From Candidatus Binatia bacterium (GTDB taxonomy: Bacteria > Desulfobacterota > Binatia > HRBIN30), in assembly GCA_937925685.1 (NCBI GenBank), contig CALAMI010000010.1:124001-188000 (forward strand): a stretch of 64,000 bases of DNA, given 5' to 3'. The notes under the pieces are model-generated. The model was not told where the DNA came from. It made no database searches and saw only the letters and a list, made by a program, of their open reading frames with translations. Positions 8,424 to 16,624 of this stretch are shown here, piece after piece; the first letter of the stretch is position 1; every line of letters starts with the position of its first letter. Position numbers and translations under genes: made by a program.

Positions 8424-9449
8424 GTGGCATGCACTCAGGAAATCGCTACAACGCCAAAGATGCTTTGGCAGCGCAGCAACGTGGTTAAGTCAACCAGGCT
8501 TTGCGAGATTGGTTTAGGCAATGTAGCGGTTGCCGTGGAATCGCTGAGCCACCGCTACGGTGATCGTCGGGCCCTGGATAATGTGTCGTTTGAGGTGCAG
8601 CGGGGCGAAATGTTCGCCCTTTTGGGGCCGAATGGTGGGGGAAAGACCACGTTATTCCGGATTCTGTCAACGTTGATCCTCCCGGCGAAAGGAGCTGGCA
8701 GGGTTTTTGGTGTACCTTTAACTGAGCCGTGGCGCGTTCGCCCGTATCTCGGGGTCGTATTCCAACAGCCAAGCCTGGATTCAAAGTTGACGGTGTGGGA
8801 GAATCTTCTGGCGCATGCGTACCTGTATGGTTTGCGGGGCTTGTCAGTGCGCCAGAGAGCGCGCGAGCTCTTGGAGCGATTTGGTTTGCAGGAACGTTGC
8901 AACGAACTCACCGAGAGGCTCTCGGGCGGATTGCAGCGCCGCGTGGAATTAGCCAAGTGTCTCCTTCCCCGGCCTCCGCTGTTGCTCCTTGATGAACCTT
9001 CCTCGGGGCTGGACCCTGGCGCGCGCAGGGAGTTTTTCCTCTTATTGCGCGAGTTACAGAAGCGCGACGGGACCACGGTTGTCTTCACGACCCATTTCAT
9101 CGAAGAGGCCGACCGTTCCGACCGTGTGGCGATTTTGCATCGCGGCAAATTGGTTGCTCTAGGATCTCCGACGTCTTTGAAAAGCGAAGTCGGTGGCGAC
9201 GTGCTGGTGATCCAGGGTGAGCACCCTGCTGATTTAGCCGACGCACTGAGGCGGGAGTTCGGCTTAGCTACTCAGGTTGTCGACGGCACAGTGCGCGCCG
9301 AGTGCGCGCGGGCGCACGAGTGGATTCCGCGGCTTGTTAACCGATTCGGGCCGGGTATCTCGCTCATTTCTTACGGGCGGCCCACCTTGGAAGACGTTTT
9401 TGTCCATCACACGGGCCAGCGTTTTTGGGCAGGAGAGCGGGATCGCTGA
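8424..9449 (+). CDS. ABC-2 type exporter, ATP-binding subunit
   Basis: 341 residues from GTG 8424 (GAGGA 5 bases upstream); the true start may be a little downstream since homology begins near residue 35 (VESLSHRYGDRRAL). Walker A is GPNGGGKTTLF, the signature LSGGLQRRVELAK, and Walker B LLLLDEPSSGLD, followed by the switch His in TTHFIEEAD. The long C-terminal extension after the nucleotide domain is typical of DrrA/NodI-type ATPases that power ABC-2 exporters. The permease follows 7 bases downstream. Substrate could be a lipid, polysaccharide or drug; nothing nearby decides this. Confidence 0.9.
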   Translation: MACTQEIATTPKMLWQRSNVVKSTRLCEIGLGNVAVAVESLSHRYGDRRALDNVSFEVQRGEMFALLGPNGGGKTTLFRILSTLILPAKGAGRVFGVPLTEPWRVRPYLGVVFQQPSLDSKLTVWENLLAHAYLYGLRGLSVRQRARELLERFGLQERCNELTERLSGGLQRRVELAKCLLPRPPLLLLDEPSSGLDPGARREFFLLLRELQKRDGTTVVFTTHFIEEADRSDRVAILHRGKLVALGSPTSLKSEVGGDVLVIQGEHPADLADALRREFGLATQVVDGTVRAECARAHEWIPRLVNRFGPGISLISYGRPTLEDVFVHHTGQRFWAGERDR

Positions 9450-9456
9450 GGCCAAA

Positions 9457-10236
9457 ATGATGCATTGGATTCTTCCGGTATGGGGATTGTGGTGGCGGGA
9501 GATGGTTCGCTTCGTACGGCAGCGAAGTCGCCTGACCGGAGCGCTGCTGCAGCCCCTGGTGTTTTGGCTTTTGCTGGGCGGTGGGCTTAACGCATCTTTC
9601 CACCCAGCGGGGTTTACGGGTGTGTCGTACGTTGAGTACTTTTACCCGGGGTCGGTGGTGTTGGTGCTGCTGTTCACAGCAATCTTCGCGACGATCGCGA
9701 CTGTGGAGGATCGTAAGTCTGGCTTCTTGCAGGGGGTGTTAGTTGCGCCCATGGCTCGGTCTGCGATTGTGCTCGGCCAGGTACTGGGATCGGCCACCCT
9801 TGCAACCGTCCAAGGCACGTTGATGCTTGCGTTGGCGCCCATTGGTGGAATTCGCGTCGGGTTGAGCGCCCTCGTTTTGACCGTGCTGGTTCTGAGTGTG
9901 CTCGCCATCGCGTTGAGCGGCCTTGGGCTGAGTATTGCGTGGAAGATGGATTCCACCCAAGGTTTTCACGCCGTGATGAATATACTCTTGTTACCGCTTT
10001 GGTTTTTGTCCGGCGCCGTGTTTCCCTTAAATAGCGCGCCGCTCCCTATTTGGCTCCTCATGGTGCTCAATCCCTTGATGTATGGACTCACTGCAGTACG
10101 CCGCAGCCTTTATTGGGACGATCCTATGCGAATCGACGGGCTACCGTCCTTTGCAATTAGTTTCCTCGTTACACTGGTTTTCGCTGGGGCAACGTTCCTG
10201 CTGGCGGTTCGCAACGCGAGACGCAATTTGTGGTAA
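9457..10236 (+). CDS. ABC-2 type exporter, permease subunit
   Basis: 259 residues from ATG 9457, 7 bases after the ATPase stop. Six hydrophobic helices are visible. The protein begins with an amphipathic region (WWREMVRFVRQRSR) before the first membrane span, and ends in a short basic tail (RNARRNLW). The segment FLQGVLVAPMARSAIVLG between helices 2 and 3 and the LPLWFLSGAVFPL stretch are characteristic of the ABC-2/DrrB/NodJ family. It would form a homodimer in the inner membrane with two copies of the upstream ATPase. It ends 20 bases from the convergent hemW stop. Confidence 0.9.
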   Translation: MMHWILPVWGLWWREMVRFVRQRSRLTGALLQPLVFWLLLGGGLNASFHPAGFTGVSYVEYFYPGSVVLVLLFTAIFATIATVEDRKSGFLQGVLVAPMARSAIVLGQVLGSATLATVQGTLMLALAPIGGIRVGLSALVLTVLVLSVLAIALSGLGLSIAWKMDSTQGFHAVMNILLLPLWFLSGAVFPLNSAPLPIWLLMVLNPLMYGLTAVRRSLYWDDPMRIDGLPSFAISFLVTLVFAGATFLLAVRNARRNLW

Positions 10237-10256
10237 GGAGGTTGCGCCGTCGCGGC

Positions 10257-11486
10257 TCAGAGAAACTCGGCAAACACAGAGTCTGCGAGGAAAATTCCGC
10301 GTGGCGATAGTCGCCAACCGTGCTCCGTAGGTTCTAGGAGCGACTGGGCCACAAGAGAGCCAATCACCGGGAAGGCTTGTTCCACCTTTTTCTGAAACCG
10401 TGCGAAAAACCGTGTTGCATCGAGTCCCTCTGCACGACGAAGGGCCAAAAAAATGAATTCGCCCGCCGCCTGCTCGAAGCTTAAATGCTCAACGCTCGCC
10501 CGTGCGTGCCCGTTTTGCTGGACTCGCACCAAATAGCGCTTTGGAGAACGCTCGTTGGCCCAACGAAATCCCCAACCTTGGCTACCTCCCCAAGGCGAGT
10601 ACCCGTGGGCTCCAGCCCCTACTCCGACGTAGGGTTCAGAACTCCAGTATCCTAAGTTGTGCCGGCAGAAAAACGATGGCTGGGCGTAGTTTGAAATCTC
10701 GTAGTGGCAATAACCCTGCCCTTCTAAGAGTTTCTCGGTCAGGGTGAACATCGCCAGCTCGGTGTCTTCGTCTAGAGGCTGCAGCCGACCTAACTTGCGC
10801 CAGGAATGAAAAGGCGTGCCTTCCTCGTAAGTTAGGTTGTAAGCAGAAATGTGGGTGGGTTTCAGACTAAGGGCTCTTTGCAAGTCGCGCTCCCAGGCCT
10901 CTAGGGTTTGACCGGGGAGCGCATAAATAAGGTCGATATTCACGTTCTTAAACCCTGCCCTAAGTGCATTGGCGATCGCCTCGATCGCCTCACGAGGTCC
11001 ATGAATTCTCCCAAGGGCTCGCAAATTCTCTTCATCGAATGATTGCACGCCCAAACTTAATCGGTTGATGCCGGTGGAGCGAAGTGCCTTGAGCTTGAGG
11101 AGATCGACTGTTCCTGGGTTTGCTTCTAGCGTGATCTCGACAGAAGGGGCTACACGCCAACACCGGTCAATCGTTGACAGCATTCGCTCGAACGCCACCG
11201 GCGAAAAAAGCGATGGCGTCCCCCCGCCGAAATAAATGGTGTTGACCCAACAATCGGCGAACAAGCCCATCCCAGCGTAGGTCTGCAGTTCCCGCTCTAG
11301 TGCCAGCACGTATTCCTCTTCTGGCCATGAGGAAACGGCTACGCTGTTGAAGTCGCAGTACGGGCACTTCGCTACACAGTAAGGGATGTGAATGTACAAA
11401 CCAAGATCGCCGTGTCCCGGCGTGGCTCCAATTCGCGTCTGTGGCCGTTGCCAGGTCAAGAATTCCGCGGAGCTGGCCTGCTTCAC
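10257..11486 (-). CDS. hemW: HemW-like radical SAM protein (heme chaperone, formerly annotated as coproporphyrinogen oxidase)
   Basis: 409 residues. The radical SAM [4Fe-4S] site is C37-xxx-C41-xx-C44 in YIHIPYCVAKCPYCDF. The position after CxxxCxxC is Asp-Phe rather than the extra Cys of true HemN (CxxxCxxCxC), which favours HemW, a heme-trafficking protein, over oxygen-independent coproporphyrinogen oxidase. YFGGGTPS and LEANPGTVD are family motifs, and a C-terminal HemN domain is present (EGLDATRF). Start GTG 11486 overlaps the lexA stop (GTGA), so the two are probably translationally coupled. lexA-hemW coupling is not a standard SOS arrangement. Confidence 0.88.
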   Translation of the reverse strand: MKQASSAEFLTWQRPQTRIGATPGHGDLGLYIHIPYCVAKCPYCDFNSVAVSSWPEEEYVLALERELQTYAGMGLFADCWVNTIYFGGGTPSLFSPVAFERMLSTIDRCWRVAPSVEITLEANPGTVDLLKLKALRSTGINRLSLGVQSFDEENLRALGRIHGPREAIEAIANALRAGFKNVNIDLIYALPGQTLEAWERDLQRALSLKPTHISAYNLTYEEGTPFHSWRKLGRLQPLDEDTELAMFTLTEKLLEGQGYCHYEISNYAQPSFFCRHNLGYWSSEPYVGVGAGAHGYSPWGGSQGWGFRWANERSPKRYLVRVQQNGHARASVEHLSFEQAAGEFIFLALRRAEGLDATRFFARFQKKVEQAFPVIGSLVAQSLLEPTEHGWRLSPRGIFLADSVFAEFL

Positions 11487-12088
11487 ACGTACTTCCGCAA
11501 TACGGCTACCACGATGCCCCGTATCATCACGTCGTCGGCGCTGGCTTCGATAGGTGGCATAGTGGGATGGGCGGGTACGAGGCGGACACGCCCATTGGGC
11601 TCCCCGTGGAACTTTTTCACCGTGGCTTCGCCCCGAACCAGCGCAACGACGGTTTCACCGTTATTCGCCACAGCCCTCTCCTCTACGATGATGTAATCGC
11701 CGTCCAGAATTCCGTCGTCAATCATTGAGTCGCCGCGGACACGGAGGACGAAGCAGTTGGGCCGACGAACGAAGGATTCTGGAACAGCGAACGTGCCTTC
11801 TTGTTCCAACGCTTCGATCGGGGCTCCAGCGGCTACGTAGCCTAATAACGGTAGCTCGATCGCCCCTGCCCTTGCTCCATGTGGAATGGGCTCAATAGAT
11901 CGACTGAGATTCGAGCGACGCCGAATCCAACCACGCCTCTCGAGGTTGGTCAGATGTTTGTGCACCGTGGCAACGGACGACAAACCGAATTGTGCGCAAA
12001 TTTCCCCAATTGTGGGCGCATAGCCATAACGCTCGAGGAACGAGCAAATAAAGTCGTAAATTTCTTTCTGCCGCTTGGTGACTCCCAC
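11483..12088 (-). CDS. lexA: LexA repressor (SOS response regulator, self-cleaving)
   Basis: 201 residues, normal length. The winged HTH covers about residues 1-65 (TKRQKEIYDFI, APTIGEICAQFGLSS, then a wing near RRRSNLSRS). The S24 peptidase domain has the cleavage site Ala87-Gly88 in GYVAAGAP, catalytic Ser121 in RGDSMID, and the Lys general base at about 158 in ATVKKF. LexA represses DNA repair genes until RecA filaments trigger self-cleavage. hemW follows with a GTGA overlap. The recognition helix is unlike that of E. coli in detail, so its operator cannot be assumed. Confidence 0.95.
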   Translation of the reverse strand: MGVTKRQKEIYDFICSFLERYGYAPTIGEICAQFGLSSVATVHKHLTNLERRGWIRRRSNLSRSIEPIPHGARAGAIELPLLGYVAAGAPIEALEQEGTFAVPESFVRRPNCFVLRVRGDSMIDDGILDGDYIIVEERAVANNGETVVALVRGEATVKKFHGEPNGRVRLVPAHPTMPPIEASADDVMIRGIVVAVLRKYV

Positions 12089-12519
12089 GCTAGCTCTCGC
12101 TTCACTTTGGCGACCGTATTCTCGCGCGTAGCGAAGGGAAAGCGAAACCGCAACGGGTGTCCGGCAGCTGGTGACTAGGACTGCCTCCTTGGATGAACGA
12201 GTATAAAGGAAACACCAGTGTAATCACAGTGATCACCACTGTCTTGCCCGCTATGAGCCGTCAAACCTCAATCAAAGTGAGTAGTCTCGATCAATTTGAT
12301 TACTTCGAACCTGCAACCGTCTCGGTGCGGGCTGGATGAAAAGGCACGGAAGATCAATGGGTTGCGGGGGGCAGCTGTAAGTCGACGCTCTACTGGTTCT
12401 GGACCGACGCGTTATCCTGCGTTTTGCGCCCTTGTCAGGACCACGCCACAGGCTGAGTTGGCGTGTGGCAAAGCACTTGCACACGACCGGGGCAGTTTTT
12501 TGCACGTGAGGAGGGCGTT
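12089..12519. other. 431-base divergent control region between lexA and the sigma-54 activator gene
   Basis: No credible gene is seen here. The region holds a long dyad (12216-12241), a short palindrome ATCAATTTGAT (12290-12300), and just before the downstream gene a strong ribosome-binding site (GAGGAGG, about 6 bases before ATG 12520). I could not identify confident -35/-10 or -24/-12 promoter boxes by eye. Confidence 0.5.
12216..12241. promoter_or_regulatory. candidate operator: 26-base dyad upstream of lexA
   Basis: Nested half-sites CAGTG (12216-12220), ATCAC (12223-12227), centre A (12228), GTGAT (12229-12233), CACTG (12237-12241). Both the inner and outer arms are perfect inverted repeats, with 2- and 3-base spacers on the two sides. 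It lies 128 bases upstream of the lexA start and about 280 upstream of the divergent regulator. Autoregulation by LexA is one possible reading. It does not match the E. coli, Bacillus or alphaproteobacterial LexA boxes, and another regulator could use it. Confidence 0.4.
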
Positions 12520-14190
12520 ATGTACAGAAGGAGCGGGTCTTACAACGAAGGAGCGGTTGAGGAACCACGGGGGAGCACTCACCAGAGGTGGGTCACTTTA
12601 TGGGCAGACTCAGTGGAAGAGGTGCTGCGCCGCGGCCTTGAGCCAGAAGTTAGTGTATGGCCACTCATGGAGTTGGTGTCCTCCCCGGGCTCGGAGGCGC
12701 GAGAAGGCCCCGACGTGGCTCTTATTGCCGAGAAGATTGCCGCGATGTGCTGCCAGCCTCCCTTGGGGTTCAGTTGGGTAGTATTTTACCTTCGTGACGG
12801 CAAGGCCTTCCGATGCCTCGATGTCAGAGGTAGCGGCAATAGACGCCGACCGGCCGTGATCTTGTTGAACCGTGCGCCAGGCACATTTGGTGCGCCCGGC
12901 TTTGGACACAGTTACTCGCGTCATTTGCCGTGGCTCCCTTTGAGTGCGCTCGTGGAAGACGAATACGATGGAAACCTTTTGTCCGGTATTTGGGCCTTGC
13001 CCCTCATAGCGTTTGGCGAATTGGTCGGACTTTTGTGCGCTTCAGCTGAGGATGCCTGGCATTGCAGTGAGGCGGGAATGGTGGCGCCACTGGTTGCTGC
13101 CTGTGCGCCCCTTGCGGTTACATTTTTCACTCTCAGCCGTTTCGACGCGACGCAAACTGCAGCGATGTGCGCTCGCATTGCCGGGCCCATTGCGCCTGGG
13201 GAGCGGGGAAAGGTGCCTCTCCCAAGATTATCGACAGAGTCACAGGTCTTTCGAGAACTCGTGGGAGAAAGTCCGGCATTCTTTCATGCCCTGGCGCTAG
13301 CAGAGAGGTGGGCGGCTGGCTGCGCTCCCGTGCTCATCACGGGGGAGACGGGTACGGGAAAGGAGCTGCTTGCACGGGCGATTCATGCCTTAAGCAGCCG
13401 GAGAAGTGGCCCGTGGGTGGCGGTTAACTGTCCCGCTATCCCCAGGGAACTCGCTGAGAGTGAACTGTTCGGCCACGAAAAAGGGGCGTTCACCGGGGCG
13501 ACGGAGGCGCGTGTTGGCCGCTTCGAGCGCGCGGACGGAGGAGTACTCTTTCTGGACGAAGTGGGCGACCTGCCGCATACGATCCAGGCAAAGCTTTTAC
13601 GGGTTTTGCAGGAGGGAGAGATCGAGAGAGTCGGCTCGGCGAAAACCAAAAAGGTTGACGTGAGAGTGATTGCGGCGACCAATCGGGACCTGCACGAGGC
13701 AGTTCGCCTCGGCGATTTTCGAAAAGACCTATACCACCGTTTAGCCGCCTTGCCAATCCATTTGCCTCCCCTCCGTGAGCGCGGGGGCGATGTCGAGTTG
13801 CTCGCCTGGCATTTCTTGCGCAAAAGCCGCGAGCGCTACGGCAAATGTATTGAAGAAATTGCTCCGGCAGCGATCGAGCGACTTGAAGCCTACGACTGGC
13901 CTGGCAATGTGCGTGAACTCGAATACGTGATCGAGCGCGCCGTGTTGCTTGCCGTGGAACCCATCCTGCGGGTGGAGGACCTCGCCGATTTAGCTGCGGA
14001 AGAGAACTCGACCGGATTGAGTCTGCATGCTCGTTTACGGATGGAGAAAGTGAGACGGATCGAAGCAACACTACGGCAGACCCAGGGAAACTGCGCCGAA
14101 GCTGCGAGACTGCTTGGGATGTCGCGGGGGAATTTTGCGAGATTGCTGAAGGCACTTCGCATCGATGCTCGTCGCTTCCGCTTGGACTAG
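12520..14190 (+). CDS. sigma-54-dependent transcriptional activator (GAF-like sensor, AAA+, Fis-type HTH)
   Basis: 556 residues from ATG 12520 (GAGGAGG upstream). The N-terminal 210 residues form a sensor with no receiver domain; the LRDGKAFRCLDVRG and LIAFGELVGLLCAS segments resemble a GAF fold. The AAA+ domain has Walker A GETGTGK (275-281), the sigma-54-contacting GAFTGA loop (322-327), and Walker B GVLFLDEVGD (341-350). The C-terminal Fis-type HTH is about 522-545 (NCAEAARLLGMSRGNFARLL). It binds an enhancer and activates RNA polymerase with RpoN. Targets are unknown; no clear TGGC-N8-TGC promoter was found nearby. The nearest downstream gene is a P450. Confidence 0.9.
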   Translation: MYRRSGSYNEGAVEEPRGSTHQRWVTLWADSVEEVLRRGLEPEVSVWPLMELVSSPGSEAREGPDVALIAEKIAAMCCQPPLGFSWVVFYLRDGKAFRCLDVRGSGNRRRPAVILLNRAPGTFGAPGFGHSYSRHLPWLPLSALVEDEYDGNLLSGIWALPLIAFGELVGLLCASAEDAWHCSEAGMVAPLVAACAPLAVTFFTLSRFDATQTAAMCARIAGPIAPGERGKVPLPRLSTESQVFRELVGESPAFFHALALAERWAAGCAPVLITGETGTGKELLARAIHALSSRRSGPWVAVNCPAIPRELAESELFGHEKGAFTGATEARVGRFERADGGVLFLDEVGDLPHTIQAKLLRVLQEGEIERVGSAKTKKVDVRVIAATNRDLHEAVRLGDFRKDLYHRLAALPIHLPPLRERGGDVELLAWHFLRKSRERYGKCIEEIAPAAIERLEAYDWPGNVRELEYVIERAVLLAVEPILRVEDLADLAAEENSTGLSLHARLRMEKVRRIEATLRQTQGNCAEAARLLGMSRGNFARLLKALRIDARRFRLD

Positions 14191-14632
14191 AATGACGCTC
14201 TCGACGCCCGAGTTTTGCTTGCATCGTGGTTCCCGATGAACTGATAAGGGGCGGGCTTGAAGCGCGGGCAGCGTTGGTGAAGCCAGCCGTTGGGCTTTCT
14301 TTGTCGTAAACCTATGGCCGCGGACAGCGCGGCGGCCTGTTTTAGCCTGGTTTCACGATGGCTGCGGGGCCTACATCCGTTGTAGGGGAGCACGAATGCA
14401 AGGCAGCGCGAGGCGTGAACACCCCTGGGGGGTGCGAGTCTCTCGAACTCATCGGTGGCACGACTCAACGTTCCAGTTTTCGCGAGAGATCCTGCTTGCT
14501 TCTCAATCAATCGTATGATTAAGTCGCCTGATTGAGGCCCGGGCACCGAAAATGTGCAGGTGCTTTAGTCTCGCAGCACGTGTTCAGGTGACGGGGCCGC
14601 TTCGAAGCTTGGACGAGGGAGGTTGTGATCCA
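14191..14632. other. 442-base intergenic region before the P450 gene
   Basis: No convincing coding sequence. It contains a terminator-like hairpin (14316-14343) and a weaker stem AAGCC/GGCTT (14280-14297) followed by TCTTTG. The 3' end carries a good ribosome-binding site (GGGAGG at about 14617-14622) before ATG 14633. A TGGCACG at about 14456 was checked as a possible sigma-54 -24 box, but the -12 box is absent at the required spacing. Confidence 0.45.
14316..14343 (+). terminator. candidate intrinsic terminator after the sigma-54 activator gene
   Basis: An all-GC 6-base stem, GGCCGC (14316-14321) and GCGGCC (14332-14337), with a 10-base loop, followed by TGTTTT. It lies about 125 bases after the activator stop codon on the plus strand, and would separate this gene from the P450 gene. 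Confidence 0.4.
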
Positions 14633-15820
14633 ATGCCGACTACAGTGGAACTGTTCGGAGGCACGATGATGAGCCCCGTTCCCAACCCCTACCCTGTGTA
14701 CAAGCGGTTGCGGGACGAATGGCCCGTGGCGTTGGTCGATGGAATTTTTGGTCAGCATTACCTCGTCACTCGGTACGAAGATGCACTGGCTGTGTTGCGT
14801 GACGCAGAGCGGTTTTCGTCGCGGGCGAACGCAAGGGGTATCGGGTTGGTGTTCGGCCGCACAATTTTGGAAATGGATGGAATCGAGCACATTCGTCATC
14901 GCAGGTTGATTACTCCCGCATTGACGCCGCGGGCTTTGACGAGCGGCGACCTGCCGGCGGCGATCCGAGCCACGGCCCACGATCTCGTGGATCGCTTCGT
15001 GGACCGGGGGCACGCGGAGCTCGTCGAAGAATTTACCTTCCTCTTCCCCATCCGGGTGTTCACCAAGCAATTTCTTCAGTTGCCTGAAGACGACGCAAAG
15101 CAGTTCCATTTCTGGGCGCTGGACCTTATTAGCATCGCGGATGATCCACCTCGGGCGTTTGCTGCGGCGCAGGCGATAGTCGAGTACCTGAAGCCGGTAC
15201 TCGCCCGCCGCCGTGAGAACCCCGGGGAGGACTTAATTAGTTTGTTGGCAACTGCACGAGTCGAAGGCGAGCAACTCACGGATGACGAGATACTGAGCTT
15301 TTGCCGCCTTCTGGTGCCAGCCGGTGCCGAGACCACCTACCGGTTGCTCGGTAGTGCCTTGTTTGCATTGTTAACGCACCCGGAGGTTTTGAACGCCGTG
15401 CGAGCGGATGGACGGCTACTCGACCGGGTAGTCGAAGAAACGTTGCGGTGGGAATCGCCTGTTCAATATGTGACTCGGGAGACCACCGTGGACACCGAGG
15501 TAGGCGGAACAAAGATCGCGCGCAACATGCTAGTAAGCGTGGCGTTAGGGTCGGCCAACCGCGATGAGCGACGGTACCCGGAGCCGGATCGGTTCGACAT
15601 CCATCGCGATTTCGAGGGCCATGTTGCCTTCGGTTTTGGCCGGCACTACTGTGCGGGTTCTCATCTCGGGCGGCTGGAGGCGCGCATAGCACTGGAGGTC
15701 TTGTTGGAGCGATTACCCGACCTGGTCCGAGATCCTTCTTTCGAAGATCAGATCGTTGGCCTGGCGTTTCGGTCTCCAAATGCACTCCACGTAAGATACC
15801 GGACGACAAAAATGGTTTGA
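14633..15820 (+). CDS. cytochrome P450
   Basis: 395 residues from ATG 14633 (GGGAGG 10 bases upstream), a soluble bacterial class I P450 with no membrane anchor. The oxygen-activation motif in helix I is AGAETT (230-235), ExxR is EETLR (Glu269, Arg272), and the heme-ligand loop is FGFGRHYCAG with Cys340 as the iron ligand. Such enzymes hydroxylate or otherwise oxidise lipids, terpenes, alkanes or aromatic compounds using electrons from a ferredoxin and reductase. No redox partner is encoded nearby, so the substrate is not predictable from context. Confidence 0.95.
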   Translation: MPTTVELFGGTMMSPVPNPYPVYKRLRDEWPVALVDGIFGQHYLVTRYEDALAVLRDAERFSSRANARGIGLVFGRTILEMDGIEHIRHRRLITPALTPRALTSGDLPAAIRATAHDLVDRFVDRGHAELVEEFTFLFPIRVFTKQFLQLPEDDAKQFHFWALDLISIADDPPRAFAAAQAIVEYLKPVLARRRENPGEDLISLLATARVEGEQLTDDEILSFCRLLVPAGAETTYRLLGSALFALLTHPEVLNAVRADGRLLDRVVEETLRWESPVQYVTRETTVDTEVGGTKIARNMLVSVALGSANRDERRYPEPDRFDIHRDFEGHVAFGFGRHYCAGSHLGRLEARIALEVLLERLPDLVRDPSFEDQIVGLAFRSPNALHVRYRTTKMV

Positions 15821-15840
15821 TGGCCGCCTTGTGAGGGGGC

Positions 15841-15882
15841 CCGTGTCCCGAGGAGAAACTCCCGCAGGCTACGAGGACACGG
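15841..15882. terminator. candidate bidirectional stem-loop between convergent genes
   Basis: Perfect 8-base arms CCGTGTCC (15841-15848) and GGACACGG (15875-15882) enclose an inner hairpin GGAG-AAA-CTCC (15852-15862). It sits between the P450 stop (15820) and the convergent ABC ATPase, overlapping that gene's last codons and stop. There is only a short T run (TTT) on the plus side, so it is a weak intrinsic terminator at best. Confidence 0.35.
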
Positions 15883-16624
15883 TTTGGTGCTGTAAGTACG
15901 CGCCCGCAGGGCCGTAGGGGTAAATGTCTTTTGTTGGCCCTAAGGCGACAAGTTTACCTCGTTCGAGAATTGCGATCCGGTGAGCCAGTTTCGCAACAAG
16001 TTGGGACTGATGACTGACCAGGAGTACGGCTCTGCCCCGGTCAGCAAATTCCCAGAGCAGATGGGCAACTTCTGCAGAATTTGCTGCATCCAGGGCTGAT
16101 GTCGGCTCGTCAAGCAGCAGGAGCTCGGGATCCATGAGCAAAGCCCGGAGTAGGGCAACGCGCTGCTGTTCTCCGCCGGATAACTGATGGGGGTAAAGGT
16201 GCGCCAGATGGCCGATTCCCAAGCGCTCAAGGCTACTGCAAGCTTGTTGTCGCGCCTCCTGGGCTGCCAAACCTTTGACCCTGACAGGAGCCTCTACCAA
16301 GTTCTCTATGACGGTGAAGTGGGGAAAAAGGTGGTAATGCTGGAACACCATACCCACTGTTCGCCGCAGGCGGGCCAGCACCCGGGCATGTCGTCGCTCG
16401 CAAAGCCCGGGTCGTAGGTTGATCCCGGCGACGTCAATCTGGCCGGCTGTGAGCGGTGTGAGGTAGTTGATCGTGCGCAAGAGAGTGGTTTTCCCACTGC
16501 CAGATGGCCCGACAACGGCCATGATCTCGCCCCGGGCGAGTGCGAACGATACGTCCTCTAGCAGCGTTTTGCCGTTCCTCACGACGCCGAGGTGACGGGC
16601 GAGCAATAACGTTGAGGAATGCAT
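15869..16624 (-). CDS. polar amino-acid-type ABC importer, ATP-binding subunit
   Basis: 251 residues from ATG 16624, chosen because it overlaps the stop of the permease gene (ATGA). Walker A is GPSGSGKTTLLR, the signature LSGGEQQRVALLRALL, Walker B ELLLLDEPTSALD, and the switch His is in LLVSHQSQL. The overall sequence is close to the GlnQ/HisP group. It energises uptake through the fused binding protein-permease encoded just upstream. Substrate is probably an amino acid, opine or related small molecule. Confidence 0.92.
   Translation of the reverse strand: MHSSTLLLARHLGVVRNGKTLLEDVSFALARGEIMAVVGPSGSGKTTLLRTINYLTPLTAGQIDVAGINLRPGLCERRHARVLARLRRTVGMVFQHYHLFPHFTVIENLVEAPVRVKGLAAQEARQQACSSLERLGIGHLAHLYPHQLSGGEQQRVALLRALLMDPELLLLDEPTSALDAANSAEVAHLLWEFADRGRAVLLVSHQSQLVAKLAHRIAILERGKLVALGPTKDIYPYGPAGAYLQHQTVSS

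Noticed and set aside
10257-11486. Calling this gene hemN (oxygen-independent coproporphyrinogen oxidase).
   Set aside because: The cluster motif is CxxxCxxC followed by Asp-Phe, without the fourth Cys of HemN; HemW fits better.
12272-12781. Open frames on both strands between lexA and the sigma-54 activator.
   Set aside because: They overlap the activator, lack ribosome-binding sites and match no family.
14456-14475. TGGCACG upstream of the P450 gene as a sigma-54 promoter.
   Set aside because: No TTGC or TGC follows at the required spacing for the -12 box.
14187-14546. A 119-codon minus-strand open frame between the activator and P450 genes.
   Set aside because: No recognisable domain, runs through a probable terminator hairpin and has no upstream ribosome-binding site.
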